DNA of 64,000 nt, taken from contig JAKSZU010000002.1 of NCBI GenBank assembly GCA_026018925.1, positions 10,537,662 to 10,601,661 on the forward strand, read 5' to 3'. Positions 55,491-64,000 of the stretch are shown here, piece after piece. A model generated the notes under the pieces. The model saw only the letters and a program-made list of their open reading frames with translations, was not told the origin of the DNA and ran no database searches. Made by a program: the position numbers and the translations under genes. Within the stretch, counting starts at the first letter, position 1; each line of letters starts with the position of its first letter. This DNA is from Tupaia tana (taxonomy: Eukaryota; Chordata; Mammalia; Scandentia; Tupaiidae).

Positions 55491-56110
55491 AGCTGCGATT
55501 TAGCAGTTACCGGGAGGGAAGGGGGAGCGGGTGTAACCTGAGTCACTGCCCACCCCTTCCAACTGGGGCGAGGAAGCGCTTCCAAGGGCTTCTCGTTCGC
55601 CACCGCCACCGCCACCGCCACCGCGCTGGCGGTGGGGCTCGGGGCCCTGCCCGAATCCGAAACAAAGCCCGCCAAGGGCCTCCTTTCTCTCCTCCTTCCA
55701 AGTCCTGTTGCATCCCGGGCCTGAACGGCTTCTCCGACGCCGAGCGCAGCTCCCGCCCGCCGGCGGAGCGACCTGGAAGTTATCCCCAGCTGCTCGTGTT
55801 TAATAAAGCGAGAACGCAATCGATTTCTTGGGGGAAATACCCGCGCTCGGACGTGCCTCGCCTCCCCTCTGTCCCGCCGCTGTGCTGGGAGGAGATTGCA
55901 TTCCGCGCAGAAGAGCCCAAAAGCACCTTCGAGGAGATCGTGCTCCACACCCCGGACACAGATGCTAACACCTGGCGTGAAAGGCCGTGGGGAGCGATGG
56001 AGTTCCTCCCTCCAAGCGCGGGCGCCTAGGCTGATGCCCGCGGAGCCGACCTGCAGACGCGCACGTGCACGGGGCATTCGCACGCGGTGTATTCGCAAGG
56101 GGCTGGGCAG

Positions 56111-57090
56111 ACCCTTTATAATGGAATCGTGTCCTCACTACGTTTAAAGAGGGCGCGCTGTGGAAAGTCCAAAAATGCCAAGCCTGCGCCACTCCCACCC
56201 AGCAAAGTATCTCGATCTCAGGAGTTAAGGAGCATGCCCTTCAAACGCTCGCTCTTACAGCCACTGTTGCAAATGCCAGTTCAGTATCCACTACGACTCC
56301 CGAATTCTTCCGGGACCATAGATGTTGCAGTCTACACTCTCCGTGAGAAAAGTAGCGCTGCTCACATTGCAGATTACCGAGTATTACAAATGCTGAAAAC
56401 AGTGTTTCAGGAAAACAAAGGGAATGAGAAGAGCCCGGTGTTGTGGTGGGGGAGGGGAGGGCATTCATAATTCAGGAAACAGTCGGAACCCAGCGGGTGG
56501 GATTCTGATCCTCTGTGTAGGGAGATGTGACTGCAAGGGTGAGGATAAAAGATGTCTGAGGCAGAAAACAGGATCAGAAGGAAACCCATTTGTTACAATG
56601 GCTTGTTTTAATATCCATGTGAAAATAAATCCGACCACAGAGTAACGCTTATAAAAGGCATTTATGAGAAGTTTCTTGCAGCCAATGCCAATTTTAAGAG
56701 TTCTCTCTCGTAATTTTTCAAATAATATTTTACAAGCCATTTGTTTCTAGGTTTGGTGTAAACTTGAAAAGACTTGTCAAATTTCAGATCGAGTTAGACT
56801 GTTTTCCATAGTTGAACTTTTAGTGGGAATTTATTTCAAAATCTACACATTGCATAAATACTTACTGTATTTATTGGAAGTACAGTCAATGATTTCAATG
56901 GAAACAATAAGGAATTTAAAATTTTGACAATTGCAACTTTTAGTCCCCTCCTAATACTTAGTGTCTTTATTCTGTTATTATGATTATAATAATTATCTTC
57001 ATTATAGTTAACACATCGTAAAAGGGGTGGAGGGAACCGAATGTCTGCCTGCCGAAGACAAGGCTGCTCGCTGTCTCAATTATCTCAGAA
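56111..57090. other. Unassigned sequence upstream of the CpG island
   Basis: No exon or repeat recognised; AT-rich from 56.6 kb. Confidence 0.4.
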
Positions 57091-57092
57091 AC

Positions 57093-57222
57093 AGGAGGGC
57101 GGCTTCAAAAAGTTAACCAAAAACGCACATTATGAAAAAAGTATGCGTGTATTTGACAAGTTTTTGCAACAAAATAACTTTGTACTTTCATTCTTTTTCA
57201 TGAACTTTTTTTGAAGTCCTCT
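57093..57222 (-). mobile_element. Mariner-like MITE, full length
   Basis: Left end 'cggcttcaaaaagttaacca', interior 'cacattatgaaaaaagtatg' and 'gcaacaaaataactttgtac', right end 'catgaactttttttgaagtc'. It is the reverse complement of the family orientation at 60099. Confidence 0.75.
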
Positions 57223-58750
57223 CAGAGAACTGAGAAAAAAGGGAGGAAAAAAGAGGTAGTAACGTCAAAAATTTAAAGAAGTGCCTCATCATGGATTTGT
57301 CCTCTGCACTTTTCTCAGTCTCATTTAGAGTCTGTTTCTTATTTATAGTGTTTTTCCTTAGTCGAGGAATTGGAAATGCTTCCGGGTCATAGTCTAACGA
57401 TTTGATTTAACAAATATTTATGATCTGTGCTCGTTGCTGACGAACAAGGAGTAGGACATGGACCTTGCCCCAGAGTGCTCAGAGTTGTAGAAGATAAAGA
57501 GCCCTGTAAACACTTAAGCTACAAATGGAGGCAACCTTGTGGGCAAGGTTCAGAGGTGGTCCAGAGAATGCTAAAAAAGGGGGCTGGGGGCCCCTGTGGT
57601 TCCATAGCTTGCAGCGAACTGGTGAGCTGCGTCTCCCACACTGAGATGGTCAGAAATAAATGCTTCTCGTGGGAGGGCAGAGAAGCAAATTTAGGAGACA
57701 CAGGCATAACTGGTTATGTAAGAAAGAATACAAAAACAGCTCATTAGCAAACAAACAAAAAAGATACAACCTCACATAAAGTACCAAGGAAGAGATGTCA
57801 TCTCTTTGCCGATCGTTGGTCAAACTCCCTGAAAGCTAGAACGTGCGGCGTGAGAAGGATGCCAGGCTGTGGGCTCTTCCCTGTCTTGCTGGCAACAGTC
57901 AAAGGATGCCATTTCTGGAATTCAGTTACACAAAATCTTTATGAGCCTTTAAAATGTTCATACTCCTTAATCTTGTGAGTTAAACTCATTTAACTCACAA
58001 GAACCTATAGCAAGGAAGTAAACACAGAAATTCGGAGCTGCAGTGCGCGTATATTCGCCAGAGCTGCTGACAGTAGTGAAGACGGGAACCCGTCGGGTTG
58101 GCTCTGGAAATGACGTGACAGTCCTGTGATGGTAAACTTTCATGATATCATAAATGAAAAGGAGACCGAATTATACGTCCTTCCTATAACTATGTGGGGC
58201 TTAGTAAGTGTCCCCTCCAAATCCATGCCTTCCTGGAACCCCAGAAGACAATCTTACATGGAAATACAGTGTTTGCAGATGAATTAGTTGGGACGAAGTC
58301 GTGATGGATTGGGGTGGACCTTAGATGCGGTCCTTTCTAAGAGGAGAGGATACAGAGGGGTGCACACAGAAATAAGGCCCCGCGATGACGAGGATCCAAA
58401 GAGTGGAAAGATGTGTCTACAGACCACAGAACACCAAGGGTGGTGGACACCTACCCGATGCTGGGGAGAGGCCTGGAAGGGAACCTCTCAGAGCCCCCGG
58501 AAGGAACCAGCCCCACTGACACCTTCCTTTCGAACTGCTGGCTTCTGAGCTGTGAGTGAGTGAATGCTGTAGTCCTAAGCCAGATGATTTGTGGCATTTG
58601 TGACGGCTGCCACGCAAAACTAAGTGTGCAAAATGGTCATCTGACCGATAGCAACAAGGACTTAATTTATTTGCCTCTTCGTATTTGGTTGATTTTGAAA
58701 ACCTTTCTACAGTGAACGTGCATGACTTTATGAGTATGATTAAAAAACAA
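57223..58750. other. Unassigned sequence
   Basis: Contains a short perfect palindrome-like 'gtgagttaaactcatttaactcac' region near 57975-58000. No exon or repeat recognised. Confidence 0.4.
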
Positions 58751-58762
58751 ATGACCCAAGGT

Positions 58763-58990
58763 TTCTTTTTATTTTTAGTTGCCAGAGAGTGTGTGCTCAC
58801 CAGAAAGACAGAAAAAGCACCCCCCAAGGGCACGTGGCCATGCCACCATCCCTAATCCACTTTTCCATCCTGTCAGGACTCGGGGCACACACAGGGAACT
58901 GGCATGTTTTCCAAGCCTTTGGGGTGAGGATTTGGACCTCAGTCATACAAAATCCAATTCTATTAACGACTAGACTACAGGGACAGCCCA
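58763..58990 (-). mobile_element. Older SINE-A copy sharing a target with the next SINE
   Basis: Tail 'tttttagttgccagagagtg', 'agcaccccccaagggcac', 'ggactcggggcacacacagg', 'atgttttccaagcctttggg', head end 'ttaacgactagactacaggg'. Target duplication gacccaaggt at 58753-58762 and 58991-59000. Confidence 0.9.
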
Positions 58991-59000
58991 GACCCAAGGT

Positions 59001-59286
59001 GTTTTTTTTTTTTCCCCCTTATTTATTTATTTATGTTTTGCCATAGAACACATGCATTTGCTAGAGTGAGAAAGACAGAGAGAGAAAGTGAGAAATCACC
59101 CCCACACTCCCACGCCTGAAGGGGGTGGCCCTGCTGCAATCCCTTCTCCTCCATTCTCCTCCTGGGATTTTGGGCACACATACACATGTGCCCAGCATGA
59201 TTTTTCAAGCCACCGGATCTGGGATTTGAACCATGCTCAACCACCTGGGAGTCCATCACCTTAACTACCATGTCATCTGCTGGTCC
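59001..59286 (-). mobile_element. SINE-A copy inserted next to the previous one
   Basis: T-rich tail with ATTT repeats, 'gttttgccatagaacacatg', 'agaaatcacccccacactcc', 'gggattttgggcacacatac', 'gatttttcaagccaccggat', head 'catgctcaaccacctgggag' and 'catgtcatctgctggtcccc'. A third copy of the target, tgacccaagatttctt, follows at 59287. Confidence 0.93.
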
Positions 59287-59302
59287 CCTGACCCAAGATT
59301 TC

Positions 59303-59621
59303 TTGAAGCTTAGTGTTCTAGGATAATTTAGAACAGAAGTAAAAAATAATCAATGATGATCTGACATGTTAAATCCTAAAAATTTTCAGAGCCCTCTGTA
59401 GAGCTGGAATTTTGTATTTCAGAAAATTTTTTTTCAACCTAAGTTTTGGTTCTTCCATGGTGAATATCATTGATCTGAAATAGTAACTTAACATCATATA
59501 TTGATCACGGGTAGTTGAATTACTAATAGCATTTTCAAACTGCTCATTCTACTACACGTCTACAGTATTTCCTTTACTTCCACTTGCCTGTGACCACTGT
59601 TACAAATATCTTCCTACCCTT
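59303..59621. other. Unassigned AT-rich sequence
   Basis: No exon or repeat recognised. Confidence 0.4.
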
Positions 59622-59640
59622 TAAACTTATTTATGCACTT

Positions 59641-59908
59641 TTTTTTTTTTTTTTGGAGAGGTTTTCGCTATAGGGCGCATGCGCTCGCCAGACAGACAGA
59701 GAGAGACATAGAGACAGAAAGCGAGAAATCACCCCCCAGGGGGGATGGTCACGCCGCAATCCCTTCTCCTCCATTCTCCTCTCGGGATCTTGGGCACGCA
59801 CGCACACGTGCCCGGCGTAAGTTTAAGCCACCGGGTCCGGGACACGAACCGCGCGGTCAACTACGTGGGAGTCCAGCGACATAGCCATTACGCTAACTGC
59901 TGGTTTCC
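59641..59908 (-). mobile_element. Young SINE-A copy with 19-bp TSD
   Basis: 17-T tail, 'ggagaggttttcgctatagg', 'gcgcatgcgctcgccagaca', 'agcgagaaatcacccccc', 'ctctcgggatcttgggcacg', 'acacgaaccgcgcggtcaac', 'acgctaactgctggtttcc'. Target duplication taaacttatttatgcactt at 59622-59640 and 59909-59927, identical. Among the most recent insertions in the window. Confidence 0.98.
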
Positions 59909-60098
59909 TAAACTTATTTATGCACTTGTGAAGAGTCCCTAAATTATAAATTATAAAGAGATAATAAGTTGCAATTATGATGACCTCACTGCATGTTAAA
60001 CTGGGAACTATGGCTGCTTAGAGGAGACAGAAAAAGGGCATATAATGATGTTGATTTGGTATTTGAAATGTATAGTTTTATATCTAATAGTTGTATAT

Positions 60099-60231
60099 GA
60101 GGGGAATTCAAAAATTAGGGGGAAATGAAATTAAAGGACAAGTTCATTTTGGTACAAAACAATATAGAATCTGTGAAGAGTTTTTTTCATAATATGCATT
60201 TTCCATGAACTTTTTGATGATCCCTCATGTT
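60099..60231 (+). mobile_element. Mariner-like MITE, full length
   Basis: Left end 'gaggggaattcaaaaattag', interior 'acaagttcattttggtacaa' and 'ttttttcataatatgcattt', right end 'catgaactttttgatgatcc' then 'ctca'. The ends are inverted repeats; flanking 'ta'/'tg' is compatible with a decayed TA target duplication. Confidence 0.75.
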
Positions 60232-60588
60232 TCAATCAAGTCTTTTTAAAAATAGGTCACATGTGTTTTTAATGACCAACAAGCTTTTAAGACTGTCTTA
60301 TTGCAATAATTTTAAATACAAATAGGTTTAACTTTACTATTGAAAGATGTACAAAATTTTTGTTGTAACCAGTGAAGATTAAGACCTGCATTATCCCCCC
60401 CAAATTAAAATATCATATTATATTTTATGCATACTCCTGTCTTGAATCCAGACACGGAGCAACTTGAAGTTACAGGCAGGAGCAGTTCTCCCACAACAGA
60501 AGGAACTGAATTCAAATCAATTAAGGCCCCACAATTGGAATAAAACTTAAAAAGATACCAGCTTCATGATCTGATTTTGGATGAGTTA
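60232..60588. other. Unassigned AT-rich sequence
   Basis: No exon or repeat recognised. Confidence 0.4.
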
Positions 60589-60591
60589 GGG

Positions 60592-60864
60592 ACCCAGCAG
60601 ATGGCGTGACGGTTACGTGGCTGGACTCCCATGTAGTTGACTGCGGTTCAGTTCATAGTCCTGGACTCAGCGACTTAAAACTCACGCAACATGCGTGTGC
60701 ATGCGTACCCAAGATCCCGAGAGGAGAATGGTGGAGATGGGATTGTGGCGTGGCCATCTCCCCTGGGGGAGGGGGGGTGATTTCTCACTTTCTGTCTCTC
60801 TGTCTCTTTCTGCCTCTTGGCAAGTGCACACACCCTATACCAAAAATCTCTCTTAAAATAAAAA
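60592..60864 (+). mobile_element. SINE-A copy, + strand
   Basis: Head 'gacccagcagatggcgtgac', 'ggttacgtggctggactccc', a B box disrupted by a short insertion, body 'acccaagatcccgagagg', end 'cacaccctataccaaaaatc' and an A-rich tail. Short flanking match gatgag on both sides. Confidence 0.93.
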
Positions 60865-60892
60865 GATGAGCTATTTAAAACTTAGCACTCAT

Positions 60893-61052
60893 GGGGCTGG
60901 CAAGTGGCATGGTGTTTAAGTGCGCTGGACTCCCCACATGGCCGACCACAGTTTGAGTCCCGGACCTGGCGGCTTTCTTTCTCTCTGTCCCTCTCTGGTC
61001 AAATAAAAATAAGTAAATAAGTATATAAAGTTAAATAAAATAATTAAAAAAA
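60893..61052 (+). mobile_element. SINE-B copy with ~12-bp TSD
   Basis: Head 'ggggctggcaagtggcatgg', 'aagtgcgctggactccccac', B box 'agtttgagtcccgg', 'cctctctggtcaaataaaaa' and A/T tail. Target duplication cttagcactcat / cttaacactcat before and after. Confidence 0.94.
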
Positions 61053-61073
61053 CCTTAACACTCATATTCTTTT

Positions 61074-61260
61074 TTAGAATTATTTAAGTTTTTATTATTG
61101 TCATTAATTTTAATTTGCTATAGGGTATGCGTGCTCACCAGAGAGAGGCAAAGAGAGAGTGAGGAAAGGTGAGAAAGTAAGCCACCAGGTCTGGGACTTG
61201 AACCATGGTCAGTCATGTGGGAGTCCAGCACCCCAACCACTACGCCACCTGTTAGCCCCA
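61074..61260 (-). mobile_element. SINE-B copy, minus strand
   Basis: A/T tail, 'aatttgctatagggtatgcg', 'aaggtgagaaagtaagccac', B-box complement 'gggacttgaaccatggtc', head end 'cgccacctgttagcccc'. Flanking 'cactcatattctt' and 'cactcttattctt' form a target duplication, taken partly from the duplication of the preceding SINE-B. Confidence 0.94.
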
Positions 61261-61590
61261 GCACTCTTATTCTTCATGACCAAGTGAAAAGAGAGTACAG
61301 ACATTTGAGAGAGATTTAACTCTGAATGATTTTCACTGCCATTGCATTCAGTATTTTATAGACAGTCTATATTAAGCTGCAATGTAGTCCAAAAATTCAA
61401 ATGTGTTGCTTTGATAAAAATAAAACATTAAGAACTCTAAACACTTTTTAATTTTTAAAAGTAAACACTTATTGGTACCGATGGTTAATATGATGCTCTC
61501 ATGTGGCAGCTTCGAGTGGGCAACACAGTGACAGAGCACTGGTGGGCCAGCAGCATCAGCGTCACCAGGAGCTGGTTAGAAATGCACACG
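61261..61590. other. Unassigned AT-rich sequence
   Basis: No exon or repeat recognised. Confidence 0.4.
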
Positions 61591-61592
61591 CT

Positions 61593-61850
61593 CGGGGCCA
61601 GCAGGTGGCATGGTGCTGGAGGTGCTGGACCCCCACGTGGCTGACTGCAGTCTGAGGCCTGGGCCTGGCTCTTGAAAATCATGCTGGGCCTGTGTGCAGC
61701 ATGTGCTCAAATCCAAGGAGGAGAATGGAAAAGGGATTGTGGCCTGCCATTCCCGGGCGGGGGTGGGGGGTGATTTCTCCCTTTCCCTCTCTTTATCTCT
61801 TTCTCTCTCTGGTGAGTGATGCACCCCATGGCAAAAAAACTTTTAAATAA
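61593..61850 (+). mobile_element. Older SINE-A copy, + strand
   Basis: Head 'ggggccagcaggtggcatgg', 'cccccacgtggctgactgca', 'ctcttgaaaatcatgctggg', 'ctcaaatccaaggaggag', 'ggggggtgatttctcccttt', end 'gatgcaccccatggcaaaaa'. Confidence 0.9.
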
Positions 61851-61969
61851 AATAACAAATTAATTTTAAAAAACAATAAAGCAGACTCTCAGGTCCCAGC
61901 CCAGACCGGCTGGACCAGAACCCGGCTCAGACGTGTGGCGGGTGAGCAGTGCTGCCCTAGTCCAAGTGC

Positions 61970-62080
61970 TTCATTTCACAGGGGATGGATCACAGCCCAA
62001 GGAGGCTGAGTTTCTTGTCCAGAGTTACACAACTAACTGGAAACAGGGCTGAAGCAGACTATGTTTCTTGGTGGTCAATA
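61970..62080 (+). mobile_element. MIR-type fragment
   Basis: 'cccaaggaggctgagtttct', 'tgtccagagttacacaacta', 'gaaacagggctgaagcagac' match the '...ttgcccaaggtcacacagct...' part of a MIR-type repeat. Confidence 0.55.
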
Positions 62081-63038
62081 ATTTTGACCTCAGAATCCTT
62101 TCCACTGTATTTTGTAGGACTTCAAATTGATAGGCAAGTCTGCCCCCCAAAAACCCCAAAACAAACAAACAAACAAGACTATTGGCATGAAAATAGTTAA
62201 GCAGAATCTCTACTTAAACTCATAATCACTCTGTGAAGGACGATTAACAGTCCATCTATACTTTCTGCGTTTCGAGTTTATATGTAGAGAGGCAGTTTTA
62301 CCTCCTCACACCCCAATTAGCCATGGATTTGGCAACCAGCAGACCAAAGTTGGCAAAGGTATCGTTTCTCCATGAGCACTCATTTTATCCTGGTTTCAAA
62401 CCAAAGCCATGTCTAGTTCTATAAGACAGCTTCGGGACCGATTGCGAGAGAGGCAGCCCAGAGGAAAAGGATGCCGCTGGCCTGTTTCTGCTTTCACCTC
62501 CGGAGCGCTCTTCAGCTGCAGCCTTTGCAAAAGTGAGCTTCGCAAAACACCCGAGAATGTGCTGGTCTCTCAAGCCCATCTTTGAGTGCCAGGAGAGTCC
62601 CCTGCTGCCTTAGAATCAGTTCTGTCGCAGAGCTAGCGCTGTCACTTGCAACAGAGTCCTCATTCCTGCCCAAGGTTCGGCAGCCCCATCCTCTCCAGAT
62701 TCAGAATTCACGTTTTGTGTACGGTGTTTGTGATGGGATGTCGGCACGGGACGGTGCATGCGTGAAGGCCCTGAAACGGTGCAGAGCCTTGGGAAGAATG
62801 AGCATCCCTCTCTCCTCCCTCCCCTCACGGCCTTCCGTCAGCATGCAGGTGCCTTTCTATCTGCATTACCAGGGGCTCCTCGCTCCTAACACTGACTCCT
62901 TTGTCCTACCTGGTGCACATTTTCATTCAGACTCCCCGAGGCCCTCAAACTGAGCAAGTCCAGACTTGGGTCTTCTAGCCCCATCTTGGCCACGACTCTG
63001 GATCCTGTCTCCCCCGGGACTTTGGTTCCCTGGTGAAA
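62081..63038. other. Unassigned sequence
   Basis: A short (CAAA)n is at about 62157-62176. No exon recognised. Confidence 0.4.
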
Positions 63039-63039
63039 A

Positions 63040-63183
63040 TGGTGACTCTGACGTTACCTTCGACTCTTCCCTCTTCCTCTTGTCCCTCGTTCCCTGCAAG
63101 CCATCTTGGTCATCGTCTTCTCATATTTCTGCTGCCAGGTTAGTCCAGGCCTCCAGGCCCCCATCACTCTCCTCTGAGTTCAT

Positions 63184-63214
<31 letters not shown>

Positions 63215-63530
63215 CTCTTCTTCAACTTCTCAGCATCAAAAATCTCAAATTCCTTAGGGTGACATGTAAGTCCCTTTATGATCTGGTCCCATCCCTCTCC
63301 CTAGTTTCATCTCTTGCCTCTTCTCAGACTTTTCCAAAAGCCACCCTTTCCTCAGCCCTTAGCAGCTAGCTAAGCCAGCTCTGAAGACTAGCTTACCATC
63401 TCCTCCAGGAAGCCTCTCAGCCCAGCTCTTTTAAAAGGTAGAATATCTTTGGAAATACATTTTTCACAATAAAACTTACTTTTGTTTTTTTCGTTTTGCA
63501 ATTTACTTCTTAAAAATAATTTCAATGTTT
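63040..63530 (+). mobile_element. L2 3'-region fragment with internal (AC)n
   Basis: 'atttctgctgccaggttagt', 'tcaaattccttagggtgaca', 'aagtccctttatgatctggt', 'cccatccctctccctagttt', 'catctcttgcctcttctcag' and 'tccaggaagcctctcagc' are the ordered blocks of L2. An (AC)n microsatellite at 63186-63214 interrupts it. Confidence 0.7.
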
Positions 63531-63822
63531 ATTCCCTGCCATTTGTCTGACACAGCGGGGTTCCATAAATGCTAAGGAAAGAATGGGCCTTAGCCCCACC
63601 CCACCTGTAGCTGGGGACCAGGAGGACTGTCCCATAACTCAGGGAGGTTTCACGTCAGGCACCCTTCTTATCCCTGTTCTTCCTATCTTGGAAACGCATT
63701 GAAGAAAACGTTTGAGCCCTCCTTACATCTTCTCCCTCACGTTCCTTGTGTGCCTTTCCAGCTTCTGTGCACATGCCTTCCTATTCTATTTGGCTATAAT
63801 CACAACGGATACAGAAAGCTTC
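63531..63822. other. Unassigned sequence
   Basis: No exon or repeat recognised. Confidence 0.4.
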
Positions 63823-64000
63823 CATCACACACACACACACACACACACACGTATGTATTTAGGGCACACACACTCACCAGAGAGAGACAGAGAGACACAG
63901 TGAGAAATCCCCCCCAGGGGGATAACCATGCTGAAATCCCTTCTTCTCCATTCTCCTCCTTGGATTTTGGGCATACACACACACGGGCCCGGTGTGGTTC
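63823..64000 (-). mobile_element. SINE-A copy running off the window, with (AC)n at its tail
   Basis: (AC)n at 63823-63851 in the tail position, then 'tagggcacacacactcacca', 'gtgagaaatccccccc', 'ggattttgggcatacacaca', 'cgggcccggtgtgg'. The tRNA-like head lies beyond base 64000. Confidence 0.9.

Larger units (their letters stand above)
54780..56110. promoter_or_regulatory. CpG island, probable AGPAT4 promoter
   Basis: The only extended CpG-dense region in the window. On the minus strand it contains a near-consensus donor at 55283/55282 and is the only island upstream of the AGPAT4 coding exon. It includes a (CCACCG)n tract at about 55600-55625, a CRE-like tgacgtc at 55454-55460 and an ETS-like acttcc at 55479-55484 (ggaagtgacat on the minus strand). 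No TATA box was seen, as is usual for CpG-island promoters. The transcription start cannot be placed from the sequence. Confidence 0.8.

Overview
This window is nuclear DNA from a placental mammal. About a fifth of it is short interspersed repeats, with an AT-rich intergenic/intronic character, one CpG island near 54.8-56.1 kb, and CA/TG tandem repeats. The only protein-coding sequence I can support is on the minus strand: the first coding exon of AGPAT4 (59 codons plus one base, 21562 down to 21385). It has a good acceptor and donor, and its first 59 residues match the human AGPAT4 N-terminus as I remember it except at two positions. The CpG island at 54.8-56.1 kb, with a strong minus-strand donor at 55283/55282, is the natural candidate for the AGPAT4 promoter and non-coding exon 1. 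On that reading 55.28-21.65 kb is intron 1 (about 33.6 kb), 21.38-1 kb is the start of intron 2, and 56-64 kb is upstream intergenic DNA (in human the next gene upstream is PRKN). I found no later AGPAT4 exon, so the catalytic part of the gene lies beyond base 1.

The repeat landscape is dominated by tRNA-derived SINEs in three types, named here for convenience. SINE-A is about 240-265 bp: a tRNA-like head with A box (like TAGCGTAATGG) and B box (like GGTTCGAGTCC), then a CpG-rich body ending in a 'gcgccctatagc' motif and poly(A). SINE-B is about 130-180 bp: the same kind of head followed directly by a CT-rich stretch and an A/T-rich tail. SINE-C is about 190 bp: a different head and a tail with 'tcatggaagaaa'. 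Both recent copies (near-identical, CpG-rich, target duplications up to 19 bp) and old decayed copies are present. These heads do not match AfroSINE, CAN, VES, ERE, Alu/B1, rabbit C or hedgehog SINEs as I remember them, so I leave the order of mammal open.

Other repeats: at least four copies of a ~130 bp mariner-like MITE (one split by a SINE); an endogenous-retrovirus LTR at about 10.94-11.67 kb with a 24-bp CCAAT-box array, TATA box, poly(A) signal and a Lys-type primer binding site; an L1 3' end at 41.3-41.9 kb that itself carries a small insertion; several MIR and L2 fragments; minisatellites at 17.3, 18.1, 23.0 and 54.0 kb; and a 1.3 kb CA-rich array at 52.4-53.7 kb.

The least expected structures are a perfect 102-bp inverted repeat (14867-14968 / 15964-16065), a ~76-bp element present twice 1.6 kb apart, one copy of which sits inside the L1 with its own 11-bp target duplication, and an upstream AUG in the proposed exon 1 whose reading frame overlaps the AGPAT4 start codon. 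There is no bacterial-type operon, CRISPR array or defence locus here.
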